Below are positions 36,850 to 46,801 of a DNA stretch of 64,000 nucleotides, in pieces. Source of the stretch: Candidatus Amulumruptor caecigallinarius (GTDB lineage: Bacteria > Bacteroidota > Bacteroidia > Bacteroidales > Muribaculaceae); contig CALUMU010000008.1 of the NCBI GenBank assembly GCA_944321825.1, positions 1 through 64,000 of the forward strand, read 5' to 3'. Position 1 is the stretch's first letter. Each line of letters begins with the position of its first letter. Below the pieces are notes generated by a model. It had not been told where the DNA came from. It did no database searches and worked only from the letters and a program-made list of their open reading frames with translations. The position numbers and the translations under genes are program-made.

Positions 36850-36883
36850 CGAGCCGCTTCGTCATCCGATATGAAGCGGCTCG
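36850..36883. terminator. Terminator hairpin between DUF3127 and the sRNA candidate
   Basis: CGAGCCGCTTC and GAAGCGGCTCG (36850-36860 and 36873-36883) form a perfect 11-bp stem with a 12-nt loop. The structure is symmetrical and could stop transcription from both sides. Between it and the next hairpin (36975) I see only A/T-rich sequence. Confidence 0.55.
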
Positions 36884-36969
36884 TGTTATTGCGCCGAATT
36901 CTCATTTATAATTTATCACATTCAAAAAAACACTTTTTGGGTCAGTAGAAAACAGGCAGGGTGGGTATA

Positions 36970-37066
36970 AAATAAATTTGAGCCGTGTCTCACGACAAGG
37001 CTCAAATTCTAAACATGTTGTATCAAATGTTTACAGGGATGTGATTTTAATAGAGGGAATTGTTCT
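36970..37066 (-). ncRNA. Candidate small RNA (~95 nt)
   Basis: A near-perfect minus-strand promoter (37102-37072) is followed by about 60 nt without an ORF. Then comes a 10-bp hairpin, AATTTGAGCC with GGCTCAAATT (36975-36984 and 36999-37008), and a T-rich stretch, which looks like an intrinsic terminator. The unit stands alone between xerD and the DUF3127 terminator. I do not recognise an RNA family. Confidence 0.45.
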
Positions 37067-37071
37067 GGCAG

Positions 37072-37102
37072 CAAAGGTAGATAATTATTTAAACCCTGCA
37101 AA
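37072..37102 (-). promoter_or_regulatory. Orphan promoter of the sRNA candidate
   Basis: TTTG (37102-37099), a 19-bp spacer and TACCTTTG (37079-37072) on the minus strand. No protein-coding gene begins downstream before the terminator. Confidence 0.65.
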
Positions 37103-37194
37103 ATTAATTTCCAACTCTGCCGACGAAATAACATTTTTTATACTCTCTGACACCAATAATCGAATAGGCGTGCATCCCCTCACGGCTGACACAA

Positions 37195-38091
37195 TCACTT
37201 TATATTGCGGGGATGGTGCGTCAGAATCTCGCTGCGGAGCATCGTCCGGTCGACATGCAGGTATATCTCTGTCGTGGCGATGCTCTCGTGTCCGAGCATC
37301 TGCTGGATGGCTCTCAGGTTGGCTCCGCCCTCAAGCAGGTGGGTAGCGAAAGAGTGGCGGAGCGTATGGGGCGAAATGTTACGGCGTATGCCTGCCGCTT
37401 CGGCAAGCCGCTTGATGATGTAGAATATCATCACACGTGTCAGCCGCCGGCCCCGGCGGTTGAGGAAAAGTATATGCCTGTCGGCAGGGGCAATGTTGAG
37501 CCTCTCCCTTTCGGGCAGATAGGTCCGTATCTCCTCTATGCTGCGGTCAGACATCGGCACTATGCGCTGCTTGTCACCTTTGCCCTGCACCACCAGATAA
37601 TGTTCGTCGGCATAAATGTCGCCCATCTCCAGATTGACAAGCTCGCTGACACGCAGTCCGCAGCCATAGAGCGTCTCCATAATGGCGCGGTTACGCTGCG
37701 CTTCTGCGACTTCAGGGTCTATCGCCGCTATCATCGCGTCAATCTCTGCCACGGAAAGCACCTCCGGGAGATATACGCCGACTTTGGGCGACTCGAGTGT
37801 CAGGGCAGGATTTTCCTTGATAATCCCCTCCATGGTCAGGAAGCGGAAAAAGGACCTTATCCCTGCGACTATCCTCGCCTGCGAACGCTCGGCGATGCCG
37901 AGGTCGTGCATGTCGGCCATAAGCTGCCGCAGGTCGTCGATGGTCACATCTTCAAGCCCTTTGCCGGTGTCGGCAAGATATCCTCCCAGCTTATCCACAT
38001 CCTCGACATAAGCGATGCCCGTGTTGACACTCATCCCCCGCTCCACGAGCAGGTGGGACTCAAACATGTCACGCGCCGCCTTGAAATCCAT
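37195..38091 (-). CDS. xerD: Site-specific tyrosine recombinase XerD
   Basis: The protein has 298 residues from the ATG at 38091 (E. coli 298); an upstream TTG at 38100 is open but unlikely. It has a SAM-like N-terminal DNA-binding domain and a catalytic domain with Arg in GCGLRVSELVNL, Lys in VQGKGDKQR, the HTLRHSFATHLL box, His in MLGHESIATTEIY and the nucleophile Tyr in that same block. It resolves chromosome dimers at dif together with XerC under FtsK control. No dif-like site is recognised here. Other Xer-type integrases are possible, but length and sequence fit XerD. Confidence 0.9.
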   Translation of the reverse strand: MDFKAARDMFESHLLVERGMSVNTGIAYVEDVDKLGGYLADTGKGLEDVTIDDLRQLMADMHDLGIAERSQARIVAGIRSFFRFLTMEGIIKENPALTLESPKVGVYLPEVLSVAEIDAMIAAIDPEVAEAQRNRAIMETLYGCGLRVSELVNLEMGDIYADEHYLVVQGKGDKQRIVPMSDRSIEEIRTYLPERERLNIAPADRHILFLNRRGRRLTRVMIFYIIKRLAEAAGIRRNISPHTLRHSFATHLLEGGANLRAIQQMLGHESIATTEIYLHVDRTMLRSEILTHHPRNIK

Positions 38092-38114
38092 CGCAACCAA
38101 TGATTAGAAACGGT

Positions 38115-38837
38115 TTAAAACCACAGCGTGAAGTGCTGCACAGGCAGATGCTTCAATGCCGCAATGAACCCGATATTGCCGTTGGTGAAACTCATGCCGT
38201 GGCTGAGACTGCCCGTGACAGCTTTCCAAACCTCAGCCGTATGCGACTTCTCGCGGGTCAGGTTGCGCATGACTATCACACATCCAGCCGACTGCGCCAG
38301 CACCGTCAGGGCATCCCTGACATCATACACCTCCGGGCTGCGGATGTCGTTGACGAGGACAAACGGCAATCCGGCAACACGCGCAGCGTAGTCCGACATA
38401 TGCCTTCCTATGCCGCCATACGGTAGCCGGCATATACGTCCGGCGAAATCCTTGGTCACTTCTGCGTATATATCCTCATAGTCGTTGCCGGGATTGTAGA
38501 GCGACAGCCGCGACCGCGAATCGGACAGCAGCAACGCAGCCGTCGACAGCCCGAAGTGTCCGCCTACCTGCATGTACTCGTCTGTGACGAAGCGGACGGC
38601 AACCCGGTGAAGCAGACGGGCGTTTTTCAGCGACATGATGCGCGGATGGTGCGGCCGATGATGAGCCGCAGCAATAGCCGCCTGCCTGAGCCATGCCATC
38701 CGCTCGTATGCGTAATACTGGCTGCGGCAACAGAGGGTATCCCTGACAAACGAATATGCAAACGGAGAGTGTATGCCGAAGCCGTGGCTGCGGTTGTAAC
38801 GCCTCAACGCATTGGCATATAATCGTGGCGGCTTCAT
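38115..38837 (-). CDS. Methyltransferase-like protein of unknown substrate
   Basis: This 240-residue protein begins with a segment typical of a Bacteroidota methyltransferase-like group (HGFGIHSPFAYSFV). Part of a SAM-binding-type fold follows (MQVGGHFGLSTAALLL). The glycine-rich SAM loop is degenerate, so activity is uncertain. It is followed after 23 bp by xerD and preceded by the YfhO-type gene, all on the same strand. The function is not known. Confidence 0.6.
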   Translation of the reverse strand: MKPPRLYANALRRYNRSHGFGIHSPFAYSFVRDTLCCRSQYYAYERMAWLRQAAIAAAHHRPHHPRIMSLKNARLLHRVAVRFVTDEYMQVGGHFGLSTAALLLSDSRSRLSLYNPGNDYEDIYAEVTKDFAGRICRLPYGGIGRHMSDYAARVAGLPFVLVNDIRSPEVYDVRDALTVLAQSAGCVIVMRNLTREKSHTAEVWKAVTGSLSHGMSFTNGNIGFIAALKHLPVQHFTLWF

Positions 38838-38855
38838 CTCGATAGAATCCTGTCG

Positions 38856-41417
38856 TTACAATTCAGCTTCCTCGCGACGCGTCTTAACCATACGCGCCAC
38901 ATTGACTGCGATGCCGCCAGCCAATGCCACATAGATCAGGATAATGGCTATGCGGGCAAGCATATCCGTGGTATGCAGCGATTGCGGATCGAACACCATC
39001 TCCACCTCATGCTCTCCGGCAGGGATGTTGAGCGCACGGAGCACGTAGTTGACACGTCCGAGCTCGGCGGGCTTACCGTCGATGGTCACATGCCACCCCC
39101 ATGGGAAGTATACCTCCGAGAATACCGCCACACCGCCGTTGGCACTGCGGGCCTTGTAGGTAAGACGATCCGGAGCATAAGTGGTTTCGTATATCGTATC
39201 ACCCGGAGCTATGGGCTTCGCCGGGCCGAGTATTTTTTCAAACTTCCTGTCAGCCACCGCTGATGTATGCAGGTCGATAGCACTCAATGCCGCCATCTCC
39301 TCATCGGCATCGGCAGCCCAATGCAGCGTGTCCACATACCATGCGTTACCCATGGCACGGTCGTTGAGCAGAGGAGTGCCGTCGGGACCTACCACATACT
39401 TGGCATTGAGCATATCTAACACCTGCCAGTCGGCTGCCGCAGGTTCGCCTGTGAGAAATCCGTTGAGATGACGGTCTATGATGTCCTGATAGCGTGTCAG
39501 TTTCGCAGCATGATAGCCACCTATCATCTTATGGTAGTATGACGGAGCCGGCGACCAAAAGCGCGGTATATCCATCACACGGTAATTCATGGCCGTGTCG
39601 GCCAGTATCGCCTCATCTGCCGGTGTCTTCGCTATCGGCTCGCCCATGGTCAACGCCTTGGGTACAAAGCTGTCATGGTTAAGATAGCGTTTGTTGACAC
39701 TGTAAAGGTCCACAAGCACCAACGCCGCGATACCTATCCCAGCCACCATCGCCGACAGCTTTTTACGCATATATACATAGAGCAAGGCGCCTGCCAGCAG
39801 CATAAACACCAGGCTGCGCAGCGCGTCAGTCCTCACCATGCCGTAGCGCAGGCTCTCCACAGCATCGTAGATATGGGGGTTCTGGAGGCTGAATGAAGCT
39901 ATCTGCTCCTTGTCATAGCCCTGCGCGGCGAGCGACTGGCTGATATACTGGTCATTCTGGAAATCCGACTGCGTTATGGCATCGCCATACACCCCGGGCA
40001 TCACGAGTGCCACGATGCAGAAAAATGCGGGTATGCCCACCGACCACAACAGCGGCCGACGGTATTTGCCTATGCCTTCAGGGTCGCTGAGCACTTTTTG
40101 CAAAGCCATCGCACCGAGGAGCGGCATGGTAAACTCAGCAATCACCAATATGCTCTCGACCGTGCGGAACTTGCTGTACATAGGCATGTAGTCGATCATC
40201 AAGTCCGTAAACCACATGAAATTGCGGCCCCACGCCAAGAATACCGAAAACAGGGTCAGCACCAACAGCATCCATTTCCACGGCCCTTTGACGACAAACA
40301 GCCCCAGCACGAACAGCGCACATATTATCGCCCCGACATACACAGGTCCGTTGGTACCCTCCGGCTCTCCGAAATACTGTGTGAGATATTCAAGGTACTG
40401 AGCCTCTATGGGATGCAGGTCGCCTCCCTCGGCCATCTTCTTCGCTTCAGGCAGACTGGCCAATGTCAGCATCGTATTGTTGCCTTTCTCAGGCTTGACA
40501 GAGGCTCCGCCCTTGATGTCGGGGATAAGGAGCGAGAATGTCTCCGCCCGTCCGTAGCTATACTGCGTTATGTAGTCGCGGTCAAGACCAGCCGTAGCCT
40601 GCGAAGCATCGGCATCGGGCTGGGTGAGTTCGGAGTGCCGTCCGCGCATAGTCTCTTTCGAGTACTCATAGGTGTTATAAAGGCTGGGCGAATTGGCAAG
40701 CACAGCCAACACTCCGGCCACCACGAGCGACCCCGTGGCTATGCCCCACCGCTTCATGGCTTCGCGGTCTTTGAGAGCAGGCACAAGATACACCACCACA
40801 AAGCCCAGCACCACGAACAGGAAGTAATACGACATCTGCACATGGTTGCCGGCTATCTGCATCATCGCGAACAATGCCGCCAAAGCCGCGCCAATCAAGT
40901 AACGCCCCTGGTAGCAAAGCACCATACCGGCTATGGTCGGCGGAATATATGCCAGAGTTATGAACTTCCAGATATGCCCAGCACCTATGATGATGATGAA
41001 ATAGCTCGAGAACCCATAGGCTATAGCCCCGGCCAGCGCCACATACCACCGCATCCTCATAGCCATAAGCAGGATGAAGAAACCTGCCATCATCATGAAT
41101 ACCAGATTAGCCGGCGAGGGGAGTCCAAGCCCCATGACACTGTTTATCCACCGGAACAGGCCGTCGGACGGATAAGAAGGCGAAATCTGGAAATTAGGCA
41201 TCCCCGAAAAGAGCGAGTTGGTCCAGCGGACGGTCTCGCCTGTCTGCTCGGCATACGCCTTGGCCTCCTGACCGATGGCGATACCCTGCTGGGTGTCGTA
41301 CTGGCGGAGCACATTGCCCTGCGAGGCATCAGGATAAAAATAGACGAAAGCGATGATGCCCATCACTACGATGGAAGCGACAAAAGCTATGATGCGGCTG
41401 TATCTGCGCATGACCAT
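38856..41417 (-). CDS. YfhO-family multi-pass membrane protein
   Basis: This 853-residue protein has about 12-14 membrane helices and a large extracytoplasmic C-terminal domain (about 620-800), with a last helix near residue 820. The WxxxLFSGMPNFQ-type segment near residue 63 and the C-terminal FSEVYFPWGWHVTIDGKPAE block are family hallmarks. YfhO-like proteins are GT-C-type transferases involved in glycosylating teichoic or other surface polymers in Firmicutes; in Bacteroidota the acceptor is unknown. It is 69 bp downstream of ftsZ and may be read from the dcw transcript. Confidence 0.88.
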   Translation of the reverse strand: MVMRRYSRIIAFVASIVVMGIIAFVYFYPDASQGNVLRQYDTQQGIAIGQEAKAYAEQTGETVRWTNSLFSGMPNFQISPSYPSDGLFRWINSVMGLGLPSPANLVFMMMAGFFILLMAMRMRWYVALAGAIAYGFSSYFIIIIGAGHIWKFITLAYIPPTIAGMVLCYQGRYLIGAALAALFAMMQIAGNHVQMSYYFLFVVLGFVVVYLVPALKDREAMKRWGIATGSLVVAGVLAVLANSPSLYNTYEYSKETMRGRHSELTQPDADASQATAGLDRDYITQYSYGRAETFSLLIPDIKGGASVKPEKGNNTMLTLASLPEAKKMAEGGDLHPIEAQYLEYLTQYFGEPEGTNGPVYVGAIICALFVLGLFVVKGPWKWMLLVLTLFSVFLAWGRNFMWFTDLMIDYMPMYSKFRTVESILVIAEFTMPLLGAMALQKVLSDPEGIGKYRRPLLWSVGIPAFFCIVALVMPGVYGDAITQSDFQNDQYISQSLAAQGYDKEQIASFSLQNPHIYDAVESLRYGMVRTDALRSLVFMLLAGALLYVYMRKKLSAMVAGIGIAALVLVDLYSVNKRYLNHDSFVPKALTMGEPIAKTPADEAILADTAMNYRVMDIPRFWSPAPSYYHKMIGGYHAAKLTRYQDIIDRHLNGFLTGEPAAADWQVLDMLNAKYVVGPDGTPLLNDRAMGNAWYVDTLHWAADADEEMAALSAIDLHTSAVADRKFEKILGPAKPIAPGDTIYETTYAPDRLTYKARSANGGVAVFSEVYFPWGWHVTIDGKPAELGRVNYVLRALNIPAGEHEVEMVFDPQSLHTTDMLARIAIILIYVALAGGIAVNVARMVKTRREEAEL

Positions 41418-41486
41418 GATTATAATGACGTTATAGTGTGCGTATATCAGATAGGTAAATCAATCGGCATGGAAAGGCATGTGATA

Positions 41487-42965
41487 TCAGAATGATATAA
41501 GGTTACCGCTGTCATTCTGGCGCATGTCATCGTCAATGACATTTCCGGTGGCAGCGCCCATACTCTTTATTTCGTCGCTGGTGCGCTTGTCGCGGTTATA
41601 CGCCGGGGCGCGTTCGAGCTTGTCAATGAGCGCGATGTCCTCAAGCTGCGACGGTTTGAGCACCACGTAGCGTGTGCGGTCCACATTGCTCTTGATACCA
41701 TCCAACCGTTCGCTGCCGTATTCGTTTTCTATGCGTTTATCGGACGCTTCGCGCGAACGCGCCACATCGGCCTGCTTCGGCTGCACTGGTTGCTGCTGTA
41801 CCGCCGGCTGCGGCTCATCGTCGAAAGGTATGGTATTATGGCGCACACCCTGTCCCGACGATGTACGCACCGAAGGATTCTGACGCAGGTCTGCAGCCGA
41901 AGTCGCCGGACGGCGCACCGTGGGCTGGGGAGCAGCGGCCGGGGCAGGTGCGGCCTGGTCCTGACGGAAATTGTTTTCAAATCCGGCAGCAAGTATGGTC
42001 ATCTTCACCTTGTCGCCGAGAGTATCATCGAACGCGATACCCCATATGACATCCACATCGGGGTCGAGCGTATTGACAAAGTCGGTGATTTCAGCCGCTT
42101 CCGACATCTGGAACGGTGTCTGTGCCTGACGTGAGAAGTAGAGGTTAAACAGCAGATGCTTCGACCCGAAAATATTGCGGTTGCGCAGCAGCGGCGAGTT
42201 GAGCGCATCCTCTATCGCCTTGCCTACACGGCCTTCGCCCTCACCATATCCCGCCGAGATGATGGCTGTGCCTCCTCCCCGCAGCGTAGTGTTGACATCG
42301 TTGAAGTCGAGATTGATGTAGCCGTCGCAGGTGATTATCTCCGAGATGGACCGTGCGGCGGTCGACAGAGTATCGTCAGCCTTGTTAAATGCGTTGATGA
42401 AGTCAAGGTCGGCATATATCTCGGTGATACGCTCATTGTTGATAATCAGCAACGCATCCACGTATTTGGCCATCTCGTCCGCACCGTCAAAAGCCTTGAG
42501 AATCTTCTTCCTGCCCTCAAACAGGAACGGTATGGTCACGATGCCTACCGTCAACAGCCCTTTCTCCTTGGCGATACGCGCCACCACCGGACCGGCACCG
42601 GTACCGGTACCACCGCCCATACCGGCGGTGATAAACACCATCTTGGTGTCGTCGTTAAATATCTCCGCAATCTTTTCGGCATCGTCCTCAGCATACTGGC
42701 GGCCTTTCTCCGGGTCATTGCCAGCACCGAGGCCGTCACCTATCTGCACCTTCGTAGGCACAGGGGAGTTTTTAAGAGCCTGGGCATCGGTGTTGCATAC
42801 CACGAAAGTGACATCGCTGATACCCTGGTTGTACATATGGTTGATGGCATTGTTGCCGCCACCGCCCACTCCTACCACCTTGATGATGGGAGGAAGAGCC
42901 TTGGAGCTTGTCGGCTCGACGAGATTGACATCTTTTGCAATATTCTCTAAGTCTTCGCGATTCAT
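41487..42965 (-). CDS. ftsZ: Cell division GTPase FtsZ
   Basis: This 492-residue tubulin homologue polymerises into the division ring. It has the nucleotide motif GVGGGGNNAINHM near residue 32 and the tubulin signature GMGGGTGTGAGPVVA at about 115-129. The GTPase and T7-loop region NLDFNDVNTTL is intact. A long Pro/Gln/Ala-rich linker (about 335-470) makes it about 110 residues longer than E. coli FtsZ, as usual in Bacteroidota. The C-terminus ends in a short conserved peptide that would bind FtsA. It is the last division gene of the dcw cluster. Confidence 0.98.
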   Translation of the reverse strand: MNREDLENIAKDVNLVEPTSSKALPPIIKVVGVGGGGNNAINHMYNQGISDVTFVVCNTDAQALKNSPVPTKVQIGDGLGAGNDPEKGRQYAEDDAEKIAEIFNDDTKMVFITAGMGGGTGTGAGPVVARIAKEKGLLTVGIVTIPFLFEGRKKILKAFDGADEMAKYVDALLIINNERITEIYADLDFINAFNKADDTLSTAARSISEIITCDGYINLDFNDVNTTLRGGGTAIISAGYGEGEGRVGKAIEDALNSPLLRNRNIFGSKHLLFNLYFSRQAQTPFQMSEAAEITDFVNTLDPDVDVIWGIAFDDTLGDKVKMTILAAGFENNFRQDQAAPAPAAAPQPTVRRPATSAADLRQNPSVRTSSGQGVRHNTIPFDDEPQPAVQQQPVQPKQADVARSREASDKRIENEYGSERLDGIKSNVDRTRYVVLKPSQLEDIALIDKLERAPAYNRDKRTSDEIKSMGAATGNVIDDDMRQNDSGNLISF

Positions 42966-43019
42966 GACTGTTGGGGTTTCTAATAATTTTATATTTTATA
43001 CTGCTTTTATAGATTTGCG

Positions 43020-44393
43020 TTACTTGTTATCGTCAAAGTCATCGTCATAGGGATCGTCATTGAGGAAGTTGGTCGTGAAATCCTTTATCTTACTGAAAAA
43101 ACGGCTTCCGGCCTTCTTGCGTCTCGGACGTTCATCCTCTATATCGGGGTCAGAGTCCTCTACCGGCTTGGATGCCGGCTGCTCATCTTCCTGTAGCTGC
43201 GTCGTCTGTACATCCGGCTGCGCTGACTGCGGCTGTGACGCTACTGCGGGCTGGGGCTTCTCCATACACTCACGCGCCCCCTTGCGGGCTGCCGCGTAGA
43301 GCACACTTATGACATCTACCGCATCGGGGCCTTGGATGCGCCCGTCAAGGAAACGTATGCAGTCAAGAGGCGTACCTATACGCACCGGCAGCTTGGTCTC
43401 CGTCTCCAACCGCTCGTTGAAGCGTGACAACTTAGCTCCTGCTCCTACTATTATGATACCTGCAGGAAGCTGCGACGGGCCGTATCCTGCATACTTGATT
43501 TGTTCGTTGATATTAGCGATAATCTCGCCGGCACGCGCTCCGACATAGCTGTTGATTTCGTCATAATTGACACTATCGGGTATCAACGACGAGGTCTGGC
43601 GTTCGCCCATGGCGTTGCCTCCGATTTTCTTGTACTCCTCGGCCTTCTCCTCCAGACAGTTGAGAGCCGTGATGTCAAGAGTGATGTTGCGCGAACCTAA
43701 TGGCAGTGTGGCGAAGTATTGCAGATGCCCCGACTTATACACAGACACCCCGGTGGTCTCGGCTCCGAAATCCACAAGGACGCAGCCGAGCATTTTCTCT
43801 TCGTTGGTGATGACCATATCACCCTCGGCAATCTGCCTGACCACGAATCCGTTGATGCCAAGACGCAGACGGTCGGCCACGACGCGGTTGACCACCTGCT
43901 TGGGCTGCGGGCGGCAAGTCACTATGTTGAACTCGGCTTTTATATCCTGTCCATACACCCCTATGGGTTGGTTTTCGAGTGTACGGTCTATATAGAACCT
44001 GCGGCCTATTACATCGACCACCTCGCGGTCGCCCACGGGAAGATTGAACGCTTCCTGTCGCAAATCGGCCAGAATATCCTCGGTAAACTCTTCGGGAGCG
44101 GGCAGACGGCGGCATACCTCCCGTGGCGACGACATGAACGACAGTCCACCGATGCCGAGGTACACACTCTTGATCTTACGGGGATGAAGCCGGTTTTCGA
44201 GCTTCTTGATGATGCGGTGTATACGGCTGTCGACCTCTTCCACATTGCGTATCCAGCCATACCTTACACAGTCTATCAGCCTCTCCTCTTCAAGGGCTAT
44301 GACTGTCAGTATGCCGTTGTCGTCCACGGTGCCTGCCGCGCCGCGTATCTTGGAACTTCCTATCTCAATGGCTATTACGTATTTCGGCTCCAT
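43020..44393 (-). CDS. ftsA: Cell division protein FtsA
   Basis: This 457-residue actin-like ATPase tethers FtsZ to the membrane. It begins YVIAIEIGSSKIRGAAG (phosphate-1 loop) and contains VLVDFGAETTGVSVY and IIVGAGAKLSRF. After an acidic, Gln/Ser-rich linker it ends in a basic amphipathic segment (FFSKIKDFTTNFL) suited to membrane attachment. It lies between ftsQ and ftsZ. Confidence 0.97.
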   Translation of the reverse strand: MEPKYVIAIEIGSSKIRGAAGTVDDNGILTVIALEEERLIDCVRYGWIRNVEEVDSRIHRIIKKLENRLHPRKIKSVYLGIGGLSFMSSPREVCRRLPAPEEFTEDILADLRQEAFNLPVGDREVVDVIGRRFYIDRTLENQPIGVYGQDIKAEFNIVTCRPQPKQVVNRVVADRLRLGINGFVVRQIAEGDMVITNEEKMLGCVLVDFGAETTGVSVYKSGHLQYFATLPLGSRNITLDITALNCLEEKAEEYKKIGGNAMGERQTSSLIPDSVNYDEINSYVGARAGEIIANINEQIKYAGYGPSQLPAGIIIVGAGAKLSRFNERLETETKLPVRIGTPLDCIRFLDGRIQGPDAVDVISVLYAAARKGARECMEKPQPAVASQPQSAQPDVQTTQLQEDEQPASKPVEDSDPDIEDERPRRKKAGSRFFSKIKDFTTNFLNDDPYDDDFDDNK

Positions 44394-44433
44394 AATCTTG
44401 TGTATCTCTGTTTGCTGTTTTTTCTATGGTATT

Positions 44434-45348
44434 TCATACTGGTTTTTCGATTTTAGACTTGACGGCCGGTGACGGCTTGTGCTGCGGCTGCACGTTTCCT
44501 TTCGGAGTCTTAGGGAATCCTTTGCCATCCAGCGCGTTGTCGGTAGGCATCATGGTCGTAGCGTCATCGGACTCGTCGATATCTTCCGCAATGACAGTGG
44601 CGGCCTTGCGGTCCTTCTTGGCGCGGGTAGCCACCACCTGTCCCCGCCATTTGACAGAGATGGTATCGTAGTAACTCCACCCCTTTTCAGGCATGACTTT
44701 ACGGTAGAATATCTTGAGCCGCTCCAGTTTCTCCACAAACCCCGATGTATCACCGACATTGATGACATGGCCGTGGATGACAGGCACGAGGATGATGTCA
44801 CGAGGCGAATCAACCTTGATGGCCGACACAAGCGCATCCCACTCAGGGTTATCGCTGATATAGCGCACCAACGGCAGGCAAGCCTCCGCCCGCAGGTTCA
44901 TGCGGTCAAAACGGCCCTCGATTACCGGCACATCCATGTGGTAGCGGGCATTGGCTGATATGCGTTTGCCGTCCTTGTTGATATAATATGACTTGTTGCC
45001 TTCGAATATCCTCGCCACCGGGCGCATCGGAGTAACCTCTATCAGCACCTTGCCGGAGGTGAGGACCAACGCCTTGGCGTCTTCGATCTTGTCTATACCG
45101 GCAAGGCGCTGCTCTATCTCGTAAGTATTGACTTCGCTCAACGGCCTACCTGGGGCATGGTTCATTATATCGCCAAGGTCGCGGTTAAGCTCCCTGACGG
45201 TGACAAACGGATGCGACGATGTATCATTGACCTGTATGCACACCTCGGTACACGTGTCGGCAGCAGCCATGTACGACGTAAGCGTCAGAGCCGCCGCTAA
45301 ATATGCGCCGGCCACCGCTGTCACTATTATGGCTACGTATCGTTTCAT
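44434..45348 (-). CDS. ftsQ: Cell division protein FtsQ
   Basis: This 304-residue bitopic membrane protein has a single helix at about residues 5-28. A POTRA-like and FtsQ beta domain (about 40-250) follows, with RLAGIDKIEDAKALVLTSGK and DISGDTSGF-like VINVGDTSGFVEKLERLKIF. The C-terminal 60 residues are charged and probably disordered. It links early and late divisome proteins through FtsL. Sequence conservation in this family is low; the position between murC and ftsA supports the call. Confidence 0.92.
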   Translation of the reverse strand: MKRYVAIIVTAVAGAYLAAALTLTSYMAAADTCTEVCIQVNDTSSHPFVTVRELNRDLGDIMNHAPGRPLSEVNTYEIEQRLAGIDKIEDAKALVLTSGKVLIEVTPMRPVARIFEGNKSYYINKDGKRISANARYHMDVPVIEGRFDRMNLRAEACLPLVRYISDNPEWDALVSAIKVDSPRDIILVPVIHGHVINVGDTSGFVEKLERLKIFYRKVMPEKGWSYYDTISVKWRGQVVATRAKKDRKAATVIAEDIDESDDATTMMPTDNALDGKGFPKTPKGNVQPQHKPSPAVKSKIEKPV

Positions 45349-45364
45349 AAGTCAGTCAACAAAA

Positions 45365-46801
45365 TTAGTTTATATTTTTCGGATGCATCTTAATGTATTC
45401 GACTATCGGCGGCAGCATGTCGCTGACATCACCCGCCCCGACGTTGAGAAGCACATCGAATCCGCCCTGACGCATCCACTCGGCAAACTCTTTCTTTGTC
45501 AGCACAGTATGGCGTGGATTCGCCATCAGCCGGGCTATGGTCTGCTCAGAGATGCCCTCTATCGGCTCCTCCCGCGCCGGATACAGCTCTACAAGCACCG
45601 CCTCGTCGGCAATATCGAGCGCGGCGGCAAATTCGGCGGCGAAGTCGCGTGTGCGCGAGTAAAGATGCGGCTGGAACACTACAGTCAGCGTCCGTCCGGG
45701 GTAGAGGCTCTTGACCGACGTAATCGAAGCCCTGAGTTCATCCGGGTGGTGGGCATAGTCGTCTATCACGACGCGCGACGACGGGGCCGGTTCGCGCAGC
45801 AGAAATTCAAACCGCCGTTTAGGTCCCATGAACGTCGCCACCGCCTCCCGCATACGGTCTATCTCCATATGCCCCGTGGCATACACTCCGGCTATCGCGG
45901 CTATTGTGTTCTCTATGTTGATCTCCACAGGCACTCCGGGAGTGATGTCGCGTATCATACCGTCAGGAGTATGCAGGTCGAATGTGATGCAGCCGTCGCT
46001 GCGGCGTATGTTTTCGGCATGGAAATCGCCCTCGGCCTTGCCGTAGGTCCAGACCCTGACATCCTGTCCGGGACGCGGCTGGAGCTTAAGCCCGGTATGC
46101 ACGACAAGTGTCCCTCCGGGCACTATCAGTTCGGTAAAATGGGCGAAGCTCTCCAAATAAGCCTCTTCTGTCCCATAGATGTCGAGGTGGTCGGGGTCGG
46201 TAGCCGTAATCACCGCTATATACGGGGTGAGACGGTGGAACGAGCGGTCAAATTCGTCGGCCTCGATGACGCTGTATGCAGAGGTGGCACTCAACAGCAG
46301 GTTGCTGTCATAGTTGCGGAGTATGCCCCCTAAAAATGCGTTGCACCCCACGCTGCTCTGATGCAGGATGTGGGCGGCCATCGACGACGTTGTGGTCTTG
46401 CCGTGGGTTCCGGCAAAGCATATTCCGAGCGTGCTGCGGGTAATCTTGCCGAGGAGTTCCGACCGCTTGACCACCTCGAAGCCATTGTCACGAAACCATC
46501 GCAGACCCTCGTGGCTGTCAGGGACAGCCGGAGTATATACCACCAACGTATCTGCCGGGTTGCGGAATGCCTCAGGGATAGCTTCGGCACTCTCGTCAAG
46601 AGTGATACAAGCCCCTTCATGCCTTAGCTGCGCCAGCAGGTGCGACTCGCTGCGGTCATAACCTCCGACAGTGTGCCCCTGCAACAAGCAGTAACGTACA
46701 AGTGCCGACATGCCTATGCCGCCGGCACCAACGAAATAAACGTTGGGCTTGATTGCATCGCTGCACATATGCAATACAGCTGTTTTATCTTGGTCTATCA
46801 T
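45365..46801 (-). CDS. murC: UDP-N-acetylmuramate-L-alanine ligase
   Basis: This 478-residue enzyme adds L-alanine to UDP-MurNAc, the first amino acid of the stem peptide. It has the N-terminal UDP-binding motif FVGAGGIGMSALVRYCL, the ATP loop FAGTHGKTTTSSM, DEFDRSFHRLTP and VIDDYAHHPDE. Its start overlaps the murG stop by 4 bp. Confidence 0.97.
   Translation of the reverse strand: MIDQDKTAVLHMCSDAIKPNVYFVGAGGIGMSALVRYCLLQGHTVGGYDRSESHLLAQLRHEGACITLDESAEAIPEAFRNPADTLVVYTPAVPDSHEGLRWFRDNGFEVVKRSELLGKITRSTLGICFAGTHGKTTTSSMAAHILHQSSVGCNAFLGGILRNYDSNLLLSATSAYSVIEADEFDRSFHRLTPYIAVITATDPDHLDIYGTEEAYLESFAHFTELIVPGGTLVVHTGLKLQPRPGQDVRVWTYGKAEGDFHAENIRRSDGCITFDLHTPDGMIRDITPGVPVEINIENTIAAIAGVYATGHMEIDRMREAVATFMGPKRRFEFLLREPAPSSRVVIDDYAHHPDELRASITSVKSLYPGRTLTVVFQPHLYSRTRDFAAEFAAALDIADEAVLVELYPAREEPIEGISEQTIARLMANPRHTVLTKKEFAEWMRQGGFDVLLNVGAGDVSDMLPPIVEYIKMHPKNIN

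Noticed and set aside
40098-41495. 465-codon plus-strand frame over the YfhO-type gene
   Set aside because: It is His/Arg-rich antisense translation of membrane-helix codons; the minus strand has the family hallmarks.
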